From: JBCBJX01 sp038522735
GTDB lineage: Bacteria > Pseudomonadota > Alphaproteobacteria > Caulobacterales > Parvularculaceae
Assembly (NCBI GenBank): GCA_038522735.1
Contig: JBCBJX010000002.1
Location: 25,745-89,744 of the forward strand
DNA: 64,000 bases
Direction: 5' to 3'
Part shown: piece after piece, positions 16,428 through 24,956 of the stretch
How the letters are laid out: the number at the start of each line of letters is the position of its first letter
Position numbering within the stretch: position 1 is the first letter of the stretch
Position numbers and translations under genes: made by a program
The notes under the pieces: model-generated
Database searches by the model: none
What the model saw: only the letters and a program-made list of their open reading frames with translations
Told to the model about the DNA's origin: nothing

Positions 16428-17213
16428 ATGCCGTACGCGAGCGCGCCGTACTGGATCGCAGGTCTCGTCGCATTGACGATCTTTGCATTCTGGCCGTTTT
16501 ACTTCAGCAGCTTCGGGTCGGCGCCGGCGGCGGCCCATTTTCACGCCGCCACTGCGTTCGCATGGATGGCGCTCTTGTTTACGCAGAGCCTCGCCATCGA
16601 TCGCGGCTGGCGTGGCATCCACCGGTCGGCAGGACGCGCCAGCCTGCTTCTCGCCCCGCTCTTTCTCGCCGGCGGGTTCTGGGTCGTTCAGACTGGAAAC
16701 GAGGCGTCCACGCCGTTCGGCGAAACGGTCGGCCTCCGGCTCGCCTTTCAGGACCTCGCATCCCTTTTTGGGTTCGGATATTTCTACTTCCAGGCCCTGC
16801 GCACCCGTCGCAAGGCGACTCTGCATGGCGGCTACATGCTCGCCACCTGTCTGCTCCTTCTCTATCCGACAGTTTTTCGCTTGCTTCCGACCCACATCCC
16901 GATGCTGGCGATCAACGGTCCGGACGATTTCGTGAACGTCGAAATCAGCGTTCACATCTCGAATGCTCTAACCGTGGCATTCGCATTCTGGATCGCGCAC
17001 CGTTCGCAAGAAGGCGGTCGTCCGTTCGCGGAAGTCGCCGGTGTTGCAGCACTGTCCAGCTTAGCGCTCGTATCGTTCACCCGGCTCGACGCCTGGGAAT
17101 TTGTCCCCAGGGGAGTGGGCGCCCTACCTGCAACAGCGGTGTTCGCAAGCGGGCTTGTGTTCGGCGCAACGTGCAGCATCCTAGGATGGCGCACCTGCAC
17201 GTCACGGAGCTGA
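16428..17213 (+). CDS. Multi-pass membrane protein (DUF2306-like)
   Basis: This protein of about 261 residues has seven or so hydrophobic segments. Conserved-looking motifs include HFHAATAFAWMALLFTQSLAI and GIHRSAGRASLLLAPLF, with paired His residues facing the membrane that recall DUF2306/heme-interacting membrane families. The ATG at 16428 places the first residues directly before the first helix. A GTG overlapping the previous stop would add 19 Arg/Thr-rich residues. It immediately follows the serine hydrolase gene on the same strand, so co-transcription is likely. The function is unknown. Base composition is slightly less GC-rich than the flanks. Confidence 0.65.
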   Translation: MPYASAPYWIAGLVALTIFAFWPFYFSSFGSAPAAAHFHAATAFAWMALLFTQSLAIDRGWRGIHRSAGRASLLLAPLFLAGGFWVVQTGNEASTPFGETVGLRLAFQDLASLFGFGYFYFQALRTRRKATLHGGYMLATCLLLLYPTVFRLLPTHIPMLAINGPDDFVNVEISVHISNALTVAFAFWIAHRSQEGGRPFAEVAGVAALSSLALVSFTRLDAWEFVPRGVGALPATAVFASGLVFGATCSILGWRTCTSRS

Positions 17214-17264
17214 AAGACGGCGTGGGGGACCCGACATGCCGGGCATTGTTAAAGGCCATAGCGT

Positions 17265-17837
17265 TCAGATCCCCGCGACAGCCGCCGCCGCGGCGGACTT
17301 CATAAGCGCGACCGGCGCGCCGCTCCGGGCCATGACGCGGAGTCCGAAGTAAACGGCGAGCAACTCCGACGCCTTGTTCAACCGACGCGTTTCATTTGTG
17401 GCGTAGGGCTCGGATGCCGACAGGGCGACGAAGAGGCCGTATCGCAACCGTTCGATCTGCCGCCCGACGGCCTCTCGGGACGCTGGGTCATGGTCCGCCT
17501 GATCGAGGCTCGCAGCGCAGACGAAACAGCCGAGCCGGTCGCCGGTCTCAGCATCGGCGACCGCAAGGTCGAAGAACGCCTTTACGCGCTCCGCCGCAGT
17601 GCCGAAACCGGTGAGGATATCGAGGCCGGCGCGCACCTCGTTGCGGGCGTAGTGGTCGAACGCGGCGAGGTAGAGCCCTCGCTTGTCGCCATAGAGCCTG
17701 TAGAGGCTTTGCTTCTTGAGCCCTGTCGCCGCTTCCATGGCGCTCATGGAGGCGCCCTCATAGCCTTCCTTCCAGAACACAGTCTTTACCGCAGCGAGGG
17801 CGTCCTCCTCGTCAAATCCGCGCGGGCGTCCAGCCAT
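17265..17837 (-). CDS. TetR family transcriptional regulator
   Basis: This 190-residue protein begins MAGRPRGFDEEDAL. The helix-turn-helix (GYEGASMSAMEAATGLKKQSLYRLYGDKRGLYLAAFDHY) is typical of TetR proteins related to YezE/AcuR-type regulators. The C-terminal domain has an LGCFVCAASLD cysteine pair found in this subgroup. The ATG at 17837 is chosen over an upstream in-frame start because it gives the canonical RPRxFD N-terminus. The gene is divergent from the AhpD-like gene starting at 17986. The 148-nt space between them contains a perfect palindrome at 17883-17900, the likely operator for both genes. Confidence 0.9.
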   Translation of the reverse strand: MAGRPRGFDEEDALAAVKTVFWKEGYEGASMSAMEAATGLKKQSLYRLYGDKRGLYLAAFDHYARNEVRAGLDILTGFGTAAERVKAFFDLAVADAETGDRLGCFVCAASLDQADHDPASREAVGRQIERLRYGLFVALSASEPYATNETRRLNKASELLAVYFGLRVMARSGAPVALMKSAAAAAVAGI

Positions 17838-17882
17838 GGCGACGCTCTCCAATACGTTACCGATCGGTCCGCTTTTCATACT

Positions 17883-17900
17883 TTACGGACCATTCCGTAA
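17883..17900. promoter_or_regulatory. Perfect palindrome, probable TetR operator between divergent genes
   Basis: TTACGGA-CCAT-TCCGTAA is an exact 7-4-7 inverted repeat in the spacer between the TetR gene (start 17837) and the AhpD-family gene (start 17986). A second, shorter perfect palindrome ACCGATCGGT lies at 17859-17868. Size and position fit a TetR dimer site controlling both divergent promoters. Confidence 0.75.
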
Positions 17901-17985
17901 CAATATGTACGCTCCGTCGGCGCGATGCAAGCGCCGTCAGCATCCATCACCCGACGGGCGTCGCCCGCACCAAAAGGAGAGACCC

Positions 17986-18525
17986 ATGTCCCGCATTACC
18001 CCCGTTACCGACCAGTCCGCAACACCGGAAGCAGCGCAGCTCTTCGCCGCCATCAAATCGAAAGTCGGCGCCGTGCCGAACCTCTATCGCGTCACGGCCA
18101 ACAACCCGGCGGTTCTCGGCGCCCTCCTCGGGCTCGGCGAAGCCCTCGGCGGCGGCGCCTTCGATCCGAAGACCCGCGAGGCGATCGCCCTCGCCGTCGC
18201 CGGCGCGAACAGTTGCGACTACTGCGCGAGCGCCCACACGGCGATTTCGAAAGGCCTGAAAGTCGACCAGGCGGAGATCAACCAGCGCCTCGCCGGAACC
18301 TCCGCCGACCCGCGCCTCGCCGCGATCCTGAAATTCGCCGTCGCCGTCACCGACAAGAAAGGCTTCGCGACCGACGACGACCTCGCCGCCGCCCGCGACG
18401 CCGGCCTCAGCGAGGCCGACATCATCGAGACCGTCGCGAACGTCGTCGCGAACATCTTCACCAACTACCTGAACCACGTCGCAGAGACCGAGATCGACTT
18501 CCCCGTCGTCAAAGCGCGCGCGTAA
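17986..18525 (+). CDS. Carboxymuconolactone decarboxylase/AhpD-family alkylhydroperoxidase-like protein
   Basis: This 179-residue protein contains the AhpD active-site motif CDYCASAH (Cys77, Cys80, His84) within the helical CMD fold (TREAIALAVAGANSCDYCASAHTAISK). AhpD-like proteins reduce peroxides through the CxxC pair, although many paralogues are uncharacterised. The start at 17986 follows a strong Shine-Dalgarno AAAGGAGA (17973-17980). The C-terminal half carries IIETVANVVANIFTNYLNHV, common in the 'peroxidase-related' subgroup. It is divergently paired with a TetR gene and followed by a strong terminator, forming a single-gene unit probably induced by an electrophile or oxidant. Confidence 0.92.
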   Translation: MSRITPVTDQSATPEAAQLFAAIKSKVGAVPNLYRVTANNPAVLGALLGLGEALGGGAFDPKTREAIALAVAGANSCDYCASAHTAISKGLKVDQAEINQRLAGTSADPRLAAILKFAVAVTDKKGFATDDDLAAARDAGLSEADIIETVANVVANIFTNYLNHVAETEIDFPVVKARA

Positions 18526-18535
18526 ATCCCGAAAC

Positions 18536-18567
18536 CGCCGCCCGCACCCCGCGCGGGCGGCGTTTTT
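18536..18567 (+). terminator. Rho-independent terminator after the AhpD-family gene
   Basis: Perfect ten-base arms CGCCGCCCGC (18536-18545) and GCGGGCGGCG (18553-18562) enclose a seven-base loop and are followed by TTTTT (18563-18567). It lies 11 nt after the AhpD-like stop and isolates it from rnd. Confidence 0.85.
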
Positions 18568-18626
18568 CCGCCCGCTGCGGCGCCCGTGCGACGGACATCG
18601 CCCGCGGACGCTGCTAGAGCCCGGCG

Positions 18627-19784
18627 ATGCACGTGATCACCGATACGGACGACCTGGCCGCCTTCTGCGCCCGGCTCGCCGAACACCCCTATTGCACCGT
18701 CGACACCGAATTCATGCGGGAGCGGACCTATTGGCCGATCCTCTGCCTCGTCCAGGCGGCGAGCCCGGACGAAGCGGCGATCATCGACCCCATGGCCGAG
18801 GGCATCGAGCTTGCGCCGCTCTTCGAGCTTCTGCGGAATGAAAGCGTCGTGAAGGTCTTCCACGCCGCGCGTCAGGACGTTGAAATTTTCTATCATCTTT
18901 CCGGCGGCCTGCCGCGGCCGCTCTTCGACACCCAGGTGGCGGCGATGGCGGCGGGCTTCGGCGACCAGATCGGCTACGAGCCCCTCGCCCGCCAGCTCGT
19001 CGGCGCCCGGATCGACAAGGGCTCGCGCTTCACTGACTGGTCGCGCCGTCCGCTGTCGGAGAAACAGCTGAAATACGCCCTCGACGACGTCACCCACCTC
19101 CGCGGCGTTTATGAAGCCCTGAAGGAGCGCCTCGAAGCCGAAGGCCGCCTCGCCTGGGTGCGTCAGGAGATGGGCGCCCTCGCCGACCCCGGGCTTTATG
19201 AAACGCATCCGAAGGACGCCTGGCGGCGCCTGAAGCTGCGCCATGTGAAGCGCCGCGAGCTCGGCGTGCTGATGAAAGCGGCGGAATGGCGCGAGCGCGA
19301 GGCGCAGGGGCGCGACATCCCCCGCGGCCGGGTGGCGAAGGACGAGACCCTGTTCGAGATCGCCAAGCACGCGCCCGAGGACGTCGACGGCCTCGGCCGC
19401 CTGCGCGGCTTCTCAAAAGGCTTCGAGCGGTCGCGATCCGCCGAGCGCCTCCTCGAAGCCGTCGCCGAAGGCGTCGCGATCCCCGAGGCCGATCTCCCCG
19501 CCGCGCCTGCGCAGGTGGACAAGCAGCCCGCGCCGCCCGACGTCGTCGAACTCCTCCGGGTCCTGCTGAAGCGCCAGTGCGAGGCCCATGACGTCGCGCC
19601 GAAACTCATCGCTTCCGCCTCGGACCTTGAAGACATCGCCCGCGACGACGACGCCGACGTCCCGGCCTTGCGCGGCTGGCGCCGCGAGGTGTTCGGCGAC
19701 GCCGCCCTCAAACTGAAGCGCGGCGAACTCGCGCTTATGCTGGAGAACGGCAAGGTGCGGCTGGTGGAGCAGTCGGCGGACTGA
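18627..19784 (+). CDS. rnd: Ribonuclease D
   Basis: This 385-residue 3'-to-5' exoribonuclease acts in tRNA 3' maturation. The DEDDy catalytic residues are visible: Asp26 and Glu28 in VDTEF, Asp84 in FHAARQDVEIF, and Tyr150/Asp154 in YALDD. An HRDC domain follows (about residues 205-290, RRELGVLMKAAEWREREAQ and VDGLGRLRGFS), then a second, shorter helical region. Length matches alphaproteobacterial Rnd. In many relatives rnd lies directly beside ppx and aspS on a shared backbone. Here it is separated from ppx by the convergent TIR-domain gene and from aspS by about 4.5 kb. Confidence 0.96.
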   Translation: MHVITDTDDLAAFCARLAEHPYCTVDTEFMRERTYWPILCLVQAASPDEAAIIDPMAEGIELAPLFELLRNESVVKVFHAARQDVEIFYHLSGGLPRPLFDTQVAAMAAGFGDQIGYEPLARQLVGARIDKGSRFTDWSRRPLSEKQLKYALDDVTHLRGVYEALKERLEAEGRLAWVRQEMGALADPGLYETHPKDAWRRLKLRHVKRRELGVLMKAAEWREREAQGRDIPRGRVAKDETLFEIAKHAPEDVDGLGRLRGFSKGFERSRSAERLLEAVAEGVAIPEADLPAAPAQVDKQPAPPDVVELLRVLLKRQCEAHDVAPKLIASASDLEDIARDDDADVPALRGWRREVFGDAALKLKRGELALMLENGKVRLVEQSAD

Positions 19785-19828
19785 GCGCCGGCGGCCGGCT
19801 GCAACGGGGCGCGACCGCGCCACGCCCC

Positions 19829-22225
19829 TCAGCGGCAGAACTCCAGGACGCCGGCCGTCTCCGGGTCGATCGGGCCTTCGCCGGGCGGTGTCCATTCGAC
19901 GTAATTGTCCGGCAACGACTCCGACAACGCATCCTGACGATCGAGCAGCGCTTCGAACAGCGCCGGGCACGCCTCGGTTCCGACCGCCTCGACGATCGAG
20001 GCTTCCAGAACGAAATAGTAAACCTGGAACTCGACGCTCTCCCGGGTTTGCGCCAGGGGACGCGCGAGGCGGTAGGCCGGCAGGATCGACGACAGGGCGC
20101 GCGCGTCGTCGCCGCGATCAACGTAGCCGAGACGACGCCTCAGGGCGACCAGAAGATAGGAATCGATGAAGAAATCGATCGCGGTCGGAAAGCGGTCCGC
20201 CATATCGAGGTAAACGTCCTCGCTCTGATCGAAAAAGCCGGCCGCCTCGTCCGTGACCACATCCCCCGCGAGGATGATGCGCGCCGTCGCCATGGAGTCG
20301 AAGAGCGAGGCGAGGGAGCGCCCTGTCTCCAGCGCCGGCTCGGCGTCATAGCGCGATTTGAAGATGGAGAGCGCCTTGTCGAGGGCGGCGAGCCCTTCCT
20401 CCGCTCGCCCCGTCTGAGCCAGAAGGACGCCGATCGACCGGTAGGACTCAGCGAGCAGGCCCTCGATGCGGGCGGCGTCGACGTCGCCGGAGGCCGCGAC
20501 GCCTTCGCGGATCGCAAGCGCCTCCTCGTAGGCCGCGAGCGCCTCGTCCTCCCGGCGCAGCCAGCCGAGAATGATCCCCTTGAAATCGAGGGCCTGAGCC
20601 AGATCGAGGCCCCAGCGCTCGCGATCCGGATCGCTGTCGGCGATCGCCCGGAATGTGGAGACGGCCATCTCAATACTGATGAGCGCCGCCTCCGAATCAT
20701 ACTGAAAAAAGTGCTGAACGTGGGCCTTGCGATAATAGAGGATGCCGCGGCGCCGTTTCGAAGCGGTGTCGTAATCGCGCGCTGCGGCCTGCAGCCTTTC
20801 AATGGCGCTTTCGTAGGCGGCGAGGGCCTCGACACCCTTCCCGCGCGCCTCGGCGATCTGGCCTTCAAGATCGTACATCGTCGCAATCCCGGCTTCGCTG
20901 ATTTCCTCCGCCCCGGTGTTGGTTTCGACTATGGCGCGCGCCGCAGCGAGGTCCTCCGCCGCGGCGTCGATATCGCCGAGCAGGCGCTGCGTCTCGCCGC
21001 GGTCGACGTATGCGCCGAAGAGCAAGGGCGGAAAAGTCGCCGCATCGGCCGGATCGACGGCCGCGCGGCTCGCCTCCAGAATTCGGCGCACGCACTGGTC
21101 GGCCGCCTCCGCCGCCGACCGGTATTCCTCGCGGGCGCGATGAACGGACGCCTGTAGGCAGAACGAGACGCCGTAATAAGTCTCGACCCGGACGGACGGC
21201 GCGCCCAGCGCCCGTTCCGCCTCGTAAACGTCGACAATGCGCTCGCGCGCCCGCTCGACCGCCTCGATCCGACCGCGATTGAACTCGATCACGCCGATCT
21301 GGTGGAAGAGAGCGGCCTGCAGACCGGAAAAGTCCCTGCCAACGACGTCCTGCTGGGAGGCGAGTTCGGAGAGGACGCCGTCCGCAGCTTCGGCGATCGC
21401 GTCGAGAGACCCGATCGCGACGCCCTCCACATTGATCAGCCCTTCGATGATTTCCGAGGTCACCGTCTCCGCCGCGTCGACGGCGAGGGCGTAGTTGGCG
21501 TCCGCCCGCGCGCGCTCGCGTTCGGCGCGCAGGCTCTCCAGCCGCGCCCAGCCGCCCGCTGCAACCGCCACGGCGGCGACGCCGGCGAAAGCGGTCGCCA
21601 GCGCCTGGGACCGGCGGCGGCGGCGACGCTCGTCGAGCGCCTCGCGGCCGGCGAACTCCGTGAGCGAGACCCCGAGCAGCCGGGCCGCGACGCGCTGGGC
21701 CGTCAGGGAGAGGACAGTTTTCGGCTTCTCGCCTTTCCTCGCCTCAAGGCTCGGCGCGAGGGGTTCCGGGTGAATGTCCCCGATCGGATGGCCGTCCGCA
21801 TCGAGATCATAAAGGAGCGCCGGCGGAAAGGCGCCCTCGGGCGCCGAGGCCTCGTTGAAGACGGTGGGCTCGCCGGTCGCGATGACGGCGACGATCGCGT
21901 CCCGCCCGCGCAGGGCGGCGAATTCGGCGATTTCCAGATTGACCCAGCGCGAGCGCGCCGCAGCCGGGCTGCAGACGACGATGAGAAAGTCCGAAGAGGC
22001 GAGCGCCTGACGCACGCGCCCGGTGAGGTCTGAATGGGCTTCGAGGTCGTCCTCGTCCCGGAAGATCGGGGCGATGCGGTCGCGCCCCGCGAACCGCCCG
22101 CGCAACTCCCGCGGAACCCGGTAGCGCTCCAGCGTCTTCTGCAGCGCGATCGCCGCCTTCCGGTCGGCGTGGGCGTAGCTGAGAAACGCGGCGTACTGTG
22201 CTTTGGCTTTTTTCGGCTCGGACAT
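19829..22225 (-). CDS. TIR domain - transmembrane - TPR-repeat protein
   Basis: This 798-residue protein has an N-terminal TIR_2-type domain (YAAFLSYAHADR at 11-22, FRDEDDLEAHSDLTGRVRQAL, FLIVVCSPAAA, and SRWVNLEI with Glu98 at the position of the NADase glutamate). After a basic cluster comes one membrane helix (about 208-226), then a coiled-coil and a long tetratricopeptide-like array to the C-terminus. TIR domains can cleave NAD+ or make cyclic ADP-ribose products, or act as scaffolds; TPRs bind proteins. The ATG at 22225 removes 28 implausible residues. It is convergent with rnd and inserted between rnd and ppx. An antiphage or stress-signalling role is possible but unproven. Confidence 0.85.
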   Translation of the reverse strand: MSEPKKAKAQYAAFLSYAHADRKAAIALQKTLERYRVPRELRGRFAGRDRIAPIFRDEDDLEAHSDLTGRVRQALASSDFLIVVCSPAAARSRWVNLEIAEFAALRGRDAIVAVIATGEPTVFNEASAPEGAFPPALLYDLDADGHPIGDIHPEPLAPSLEARKGEKPKTVLSLTAQRVAARLLGVSLTEFAGREALDERRRRRRSQALATAFAGVAAVAVAAGGWARLESLRAERERARADANYALAVDAAETVTSEIIEGLINVEGVAIGSLDAIAEAADGVLSELASQQDVVGRDFSGLQAALFHQIGVIEFNRGRIEAVERARERIVDVYEAERALGAPSVRVETYYGVSFCLQASVHRAREEYRSAAEAADQCVRRILEASRAAVDPADAATFPPLLFGAYVDRGETQRLLGDIDAAAEDLAAARAIVETNTGAEEISEAGIATMYDLEGQIAEARGKGVEALAAYESAIERLQAAARDYDTASKRRRGILYYRKAHVQHFFQYDSEAALISIEMAVSTFRAIADSDPDRERWGLDLAQALDFKGIILGWLRREDEALAAYEEALAIREGVAASGDVDAARIEGLLAESYRSIGVLLAQTGRAEEGLAALDKALSIFKSRYDAEPALETGRSLASLFDSMATARIILAGDVVTDEAAGFFDQSEDVYLDMADRFPTAIDFFIDSYLLVALRRRLGYVDRGDDARALSSILPAYRLARPLAQTRESVEFQVYYFVLEASIVEAVGTEACPALFEALLDRQDALSESLPDNYVEWTPPGEGPIDPETAGVLEFCR

Positions 22226-22275
22226 GTCGGTCTCCCCGCCGCGAGGATAGCCGCTGAAAGCGCGAGGCCAAAATA

Positions 22276-23739
22276 TCAGGAAAAGACGATCTCCGACGTC
22301 GCGGCGCACTGTTCGGCGAGGGCGCCGATGCGTTTCTCCGCCGTTTCGCCGCTGAACATCGGCCGGAACCGCTCCGGCGCGGCGATGGTCAGCCGGTCGT
22401 TCTCAAGGACGAGCCGGACCTCGCCGGCGGCGGCGGATTTCGGCGCGAGGACGCCGAGGAGCCGCAGGGCGAGGCCGAGGCGCGCGGCGCGGTCGCTCTC
22501 CCCTTCGCCGAGAAGGCGGAGCGCCGCGAAGCCCGTCGGAGCCGCCCGCCGGCCTGCGTGGCGGCGGAAAAGCGAGAGCGCGATGGAGACCCGCTCCGGA
22601 TGATCGAGCCCGAGGAAGGGCGCCGACAGCGCGGTCTCGAAGGCCTGATCGGCGCGGGCGTCCGGATGGAAGAGCGCGCCGATATCGGCGAGGAGGCACG
22701 TCGCCCGCCGCACCCGCGCCTCGGCTGGCGTCTCTTCGAAGAAGAGACCCGCCGTCGCCGCGACGCAGCCCTCGCCGAAGGCCGGGTTCGGAGAAAGCCG
22801 CGCGGCAAGGTCCCGGGCGCCTTCGATCAGCGGGTCCTTCGCGCGGTCGGCGTCCGACAGCTGTTCGTAAAGAACGCCCTCGCGCGCGCCGGCGGCGGAG
22901 ACGATGGAGGCGCAGGCCTCGCTCGCCTCCAGAACGCCCTTCAGCGCTGCGGCGGCGTAGGGCAGCGCCGTAAGGCGCTTGCGCGGGGCGCCCGGAAGGT
23001 TTTCAAGCCCCTCCGCATCGAGATCGCAGATATAGTCGCAGGTGGCGAGCGCCTCCTCGCGGCTCAGGCGATAATGGTGCAGCACCGCCAGCGGATAATC
23101 CGCCATCGCCATATGCACCCGCGCGATCGCCCGCCAGGCGCCGCCGACCGTATAAAGCGTCGGGCTGTCGAAGCGGCCGAGCCAGTCGACGCCGGCGAGG
23201 GTCGCGGCGATCTGCTTAGACGCGAGCGCGAGGTCGCCGCCGGCTTCGGCCTTCAGGCGCAGGGGGCCGAGGGGCAGGCTCGTCCGCTCGCCGAGGCCGC
23301 CGTCTTCGACCGCGACAAGCTCGAGGCTGCCGCCGCCGAGATCGCCGACAAGGCCGCGGGCGGACGGCTCCGCGCAGAGGACGCCATAGGCCGCGGCCCG
23401 CGCCTCCTCCTCGCCCGTCAGGATACGGACGTCGAAGCCGAGATCGGCCGCCTCGGCGATGAACGCCGGGCCGTCCGAAGCCTCCCGCGTCGCCGCGGTC
23501 GCGAAGGCGAAGATGTCGGAGACCTCCATCTGGTCGAGGGTCGCGCGGAAGCGGGCGAGCGTCGCGACGGCGTCGGCGCGGGCCGCCGGGTCGAAGCGTC
23601 CAGCCTGGGCGACGCCGGCGCCGAGGCCGCAGAGCGCTTTTTCATTGTAGACAGGCGCAGGCGCGCGCGCCGGCCCCTCATAGACCACGAGGCGGACGGA
23701 GTTGGATCCGATGTCGACGACGGCGCGCAATTGGCTCAT
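22276..23739 (-). CDS. ppx: Exopolyphosphatase / guanosine pentaphosphatase (Ppx/GppA family)
   Basis: This 487-residue protein has the ASKHA-fold phosphate loops: VVDIGSNSVRLVVYEG at the N-terminus and LVGDLGGGSLELVAVEDG around residue 140. An HD-like helical C-terminal domain follows. It releases phosphate from polyphosphate termini and may hydrolyse pppGpp. Length agrees with alphaproteobacterial Ppx. In relatives ppx is adjacent to ppk; here about 8 kb of accessory DNA, including the repeat-bounded insert, separates them on the same strand. The gene ends 50 nt upstream of the TIR gene start, so that gene may be read from the same transcript. Confidence 0.93.
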   Translation of the reverse strand: MSQLRAVVDIGSNSVRLVVYEGPARAPAPVYNEKALCGLGAGVAQAGRFDPAARADAVATLARFRATLDQMEVSDIFAFATAATREASDGPAFIAEAADLGFDVRILTGEEEARAAAYGVLCAEPSARGLVGDLGGGSLELVAVEDGGLGERTSLPLGPLRLKAEAGGDLALASKQIAATLAGVDWLGRFDSPTLYTVGGAWRAIARVHMAMADYPLAVLHHYRLSREEALATCDYICDLDAEGLENLPGAPRKRLTALPYAAAALKGVLEASEACASIVSAAGAREGVLYEQLSDADRAKDPLIEGARDLAARLSPNPAFGEGCVAATAGLFFEETPAEARVRRATCLLADIGALFHPDARADQAFETALSAPFLGLDHPERVSIALSLFRRHAGRRAAPTGFAALRLLGEGESDRAARLGLALRLLGVLAPKSAAAGEVRLVLENDRLTIAAPERFRPMFSGETAEKRIGALAEQCAATSEIVFS

Positions 23740-24075
23740 GGCGGCGACGTAAGCCGATTATGGTGAACCAACCAGAAAAAAGTGCGCACTCGGTGCACGT
23801 CATCGCCTCAAAAAAATGACGCGTGATTTCTAGGCCGAGTCGGAAGGCGTCCCAGTTGCGCTTCGGGAGCCGACGCTCACCGCCACATGAGGTCCAGACG
23901 CTCCACATCGTTGATGACGCGCCAGACTATGGCGTTTCTTTTGATCGAATGCACTTGCGCATTCGCAAATGCGATGGCAACTTCTGGGTGAGCAGCATTC
24001 TTTCTTTGTGCTGATCAGTTGCGTTCCCCCTACTATGTTTTGTATGGAATGCCGCCGGACCAGGAGGAAAGCCGC
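23740..24075. other. Intergenic region holding the left junction of an inserted element
   Basis: The 336 nt between the ppx start and the first cargo gene contain no supportable gene. Bases 23740-23880 are the native ppx upstream region. Bases 23881-23927 are the left copy of the 47-bp direct repeat. From 23928 the composition becomes clearly AT-richer and is taken as element DNA. A Shine-Dalgarno AGGAGG (24062-24067) precedes the first cargo gene. Confidence 0.7.
23881..23927. repeat. Left 47-bp direct repeat (putative att site)
   Basis: It begins CGCCACATGAGGTCC and ends GCGCCAGAC, identical base for base to 27114-27160. Read on the minus strand it encodes the C-terminal residues ending DLMWR and runs into TGA just outside the repeat (23878-23880). 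No upstream part of the VWA gene accompanies this copy. Confidence 0.95.
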
Positions 24076-24930
24076 ATGAATCGCATCCGTTTCGCCGCGC
24101 TAGTCGCTCTCGCTGCTTCAATTGCTTCGCACGCGACCGCTAAGACTGAAGCCGAAGCGCACTTGAGCGAGTTTCATAAGATCATACGCAACTACGATTT
24201 TACTCCGTTCCCAACACCGCAAAATCGCGTTCAAGCGGGAACAGTAATCGCCGTGACGGAGGACAAGCGCGGCGGACTGGAGTTCGACCGTTTAGTATGC
24301 CGAAGCCTTTCGGACAAAATCACATTTGAAAAGAGCGATATATTTGTTCCGGAAGTTGCGATCAATCGCAGTCGTGAAAAATCCGTATCGGTAGAACTTG
24401 CTCGCAACATGTTCGGCGGTCTCGTAAAGGGCGACGGGGCGGCGCAGAAAAGCCTCGACAGTATCGCTGACATCCGCTTGGCGAATGTCAGTTCGCTAGA
24501 CGTACCTACGAAATTCATCGCAGACGGAATACTGCGGAATATCTCTAAAAGCTGTTTTGAGAACTTGAACGTTTACCTGAAGAGAAACGGCAAAGTGCGG
24601 CGCGGTAAACAGATCCTTGTGGTCACCCGAGCGCTCGCCGCTGAACAGGTGTCGGTCACCTTTGACCGCGTGACCGAAGGTTCCGCCAGCGCCGCGTCTA
24701 AGGTCCATGCAGTTGTTGACGCCTCTGGAAGTTACTCGTCGTCTTTGAGTTCAGACGGGCAGCTATTGATCAGCATGCCGTTAGGCGAACAGGTTGTAAT
24801 CGGAGCGAATTATGGCCGTCTCGCTCGCGTTTCGAAGCCGACTACCGCCTCCGGAGTCGGCGAAACCATCGTCGAGTTCGAAGAACTCCCTGCAGAACTC
24901 CAGATTTCGGGTATTTCTGCTCCATTTTAG
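24076..24930 (+). CDS. Exported protein of unknown family, first cargo gene
   Basis: This 284-residue protein is preceded by a strong AGGAGG at a good distance from the ATG at 24076. A signal peptide covers about residues 1-22 (FAALVALAASIASHATA). The mature part starts with a short helix, then NYDFTPFPTPQNRVQAGTVIAV and a LVCRSL cysteine. It ends in a beta-rich region (VVIGANYGRLARV, TIVEFEELP). I recognise no family. Codon usage, with many AT-ending codons, differs from the neighbouring backbone and matches the next gene, 26 nt downstream. Pairing with a secreted protease suggests that it is that enzyme's substrate, inhibitor or partner, which is inference only. Confidence 0.8.
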   Translation: MNRIRFAALVALAASIASHATAKTEAEAHLSEFHKIIRNYDFTPFPTPQNRVQAGTVIAVTEDKRGGLEFDRLVCRSLSDKITFEKSDIFVPEVAINRSREKSVSVELARNMFGGLVKGDGAAQKSLDSIADIRLANVSSLDVPTKFIADGILRNISKSCFENLNVYLKRNGKVRRGKQILVVTRALAAEQVSVTFDRVTEGSASAASKVHAVVDASGSYSSSLSSDGQLLISMPLGEQVVIGANYGRLARVSKPTTASGVGETIVEFEELPAELQISGISAPF

Positions 24931-24956
24931 AATTATGGAAGGCGGGGGACCAAGTT

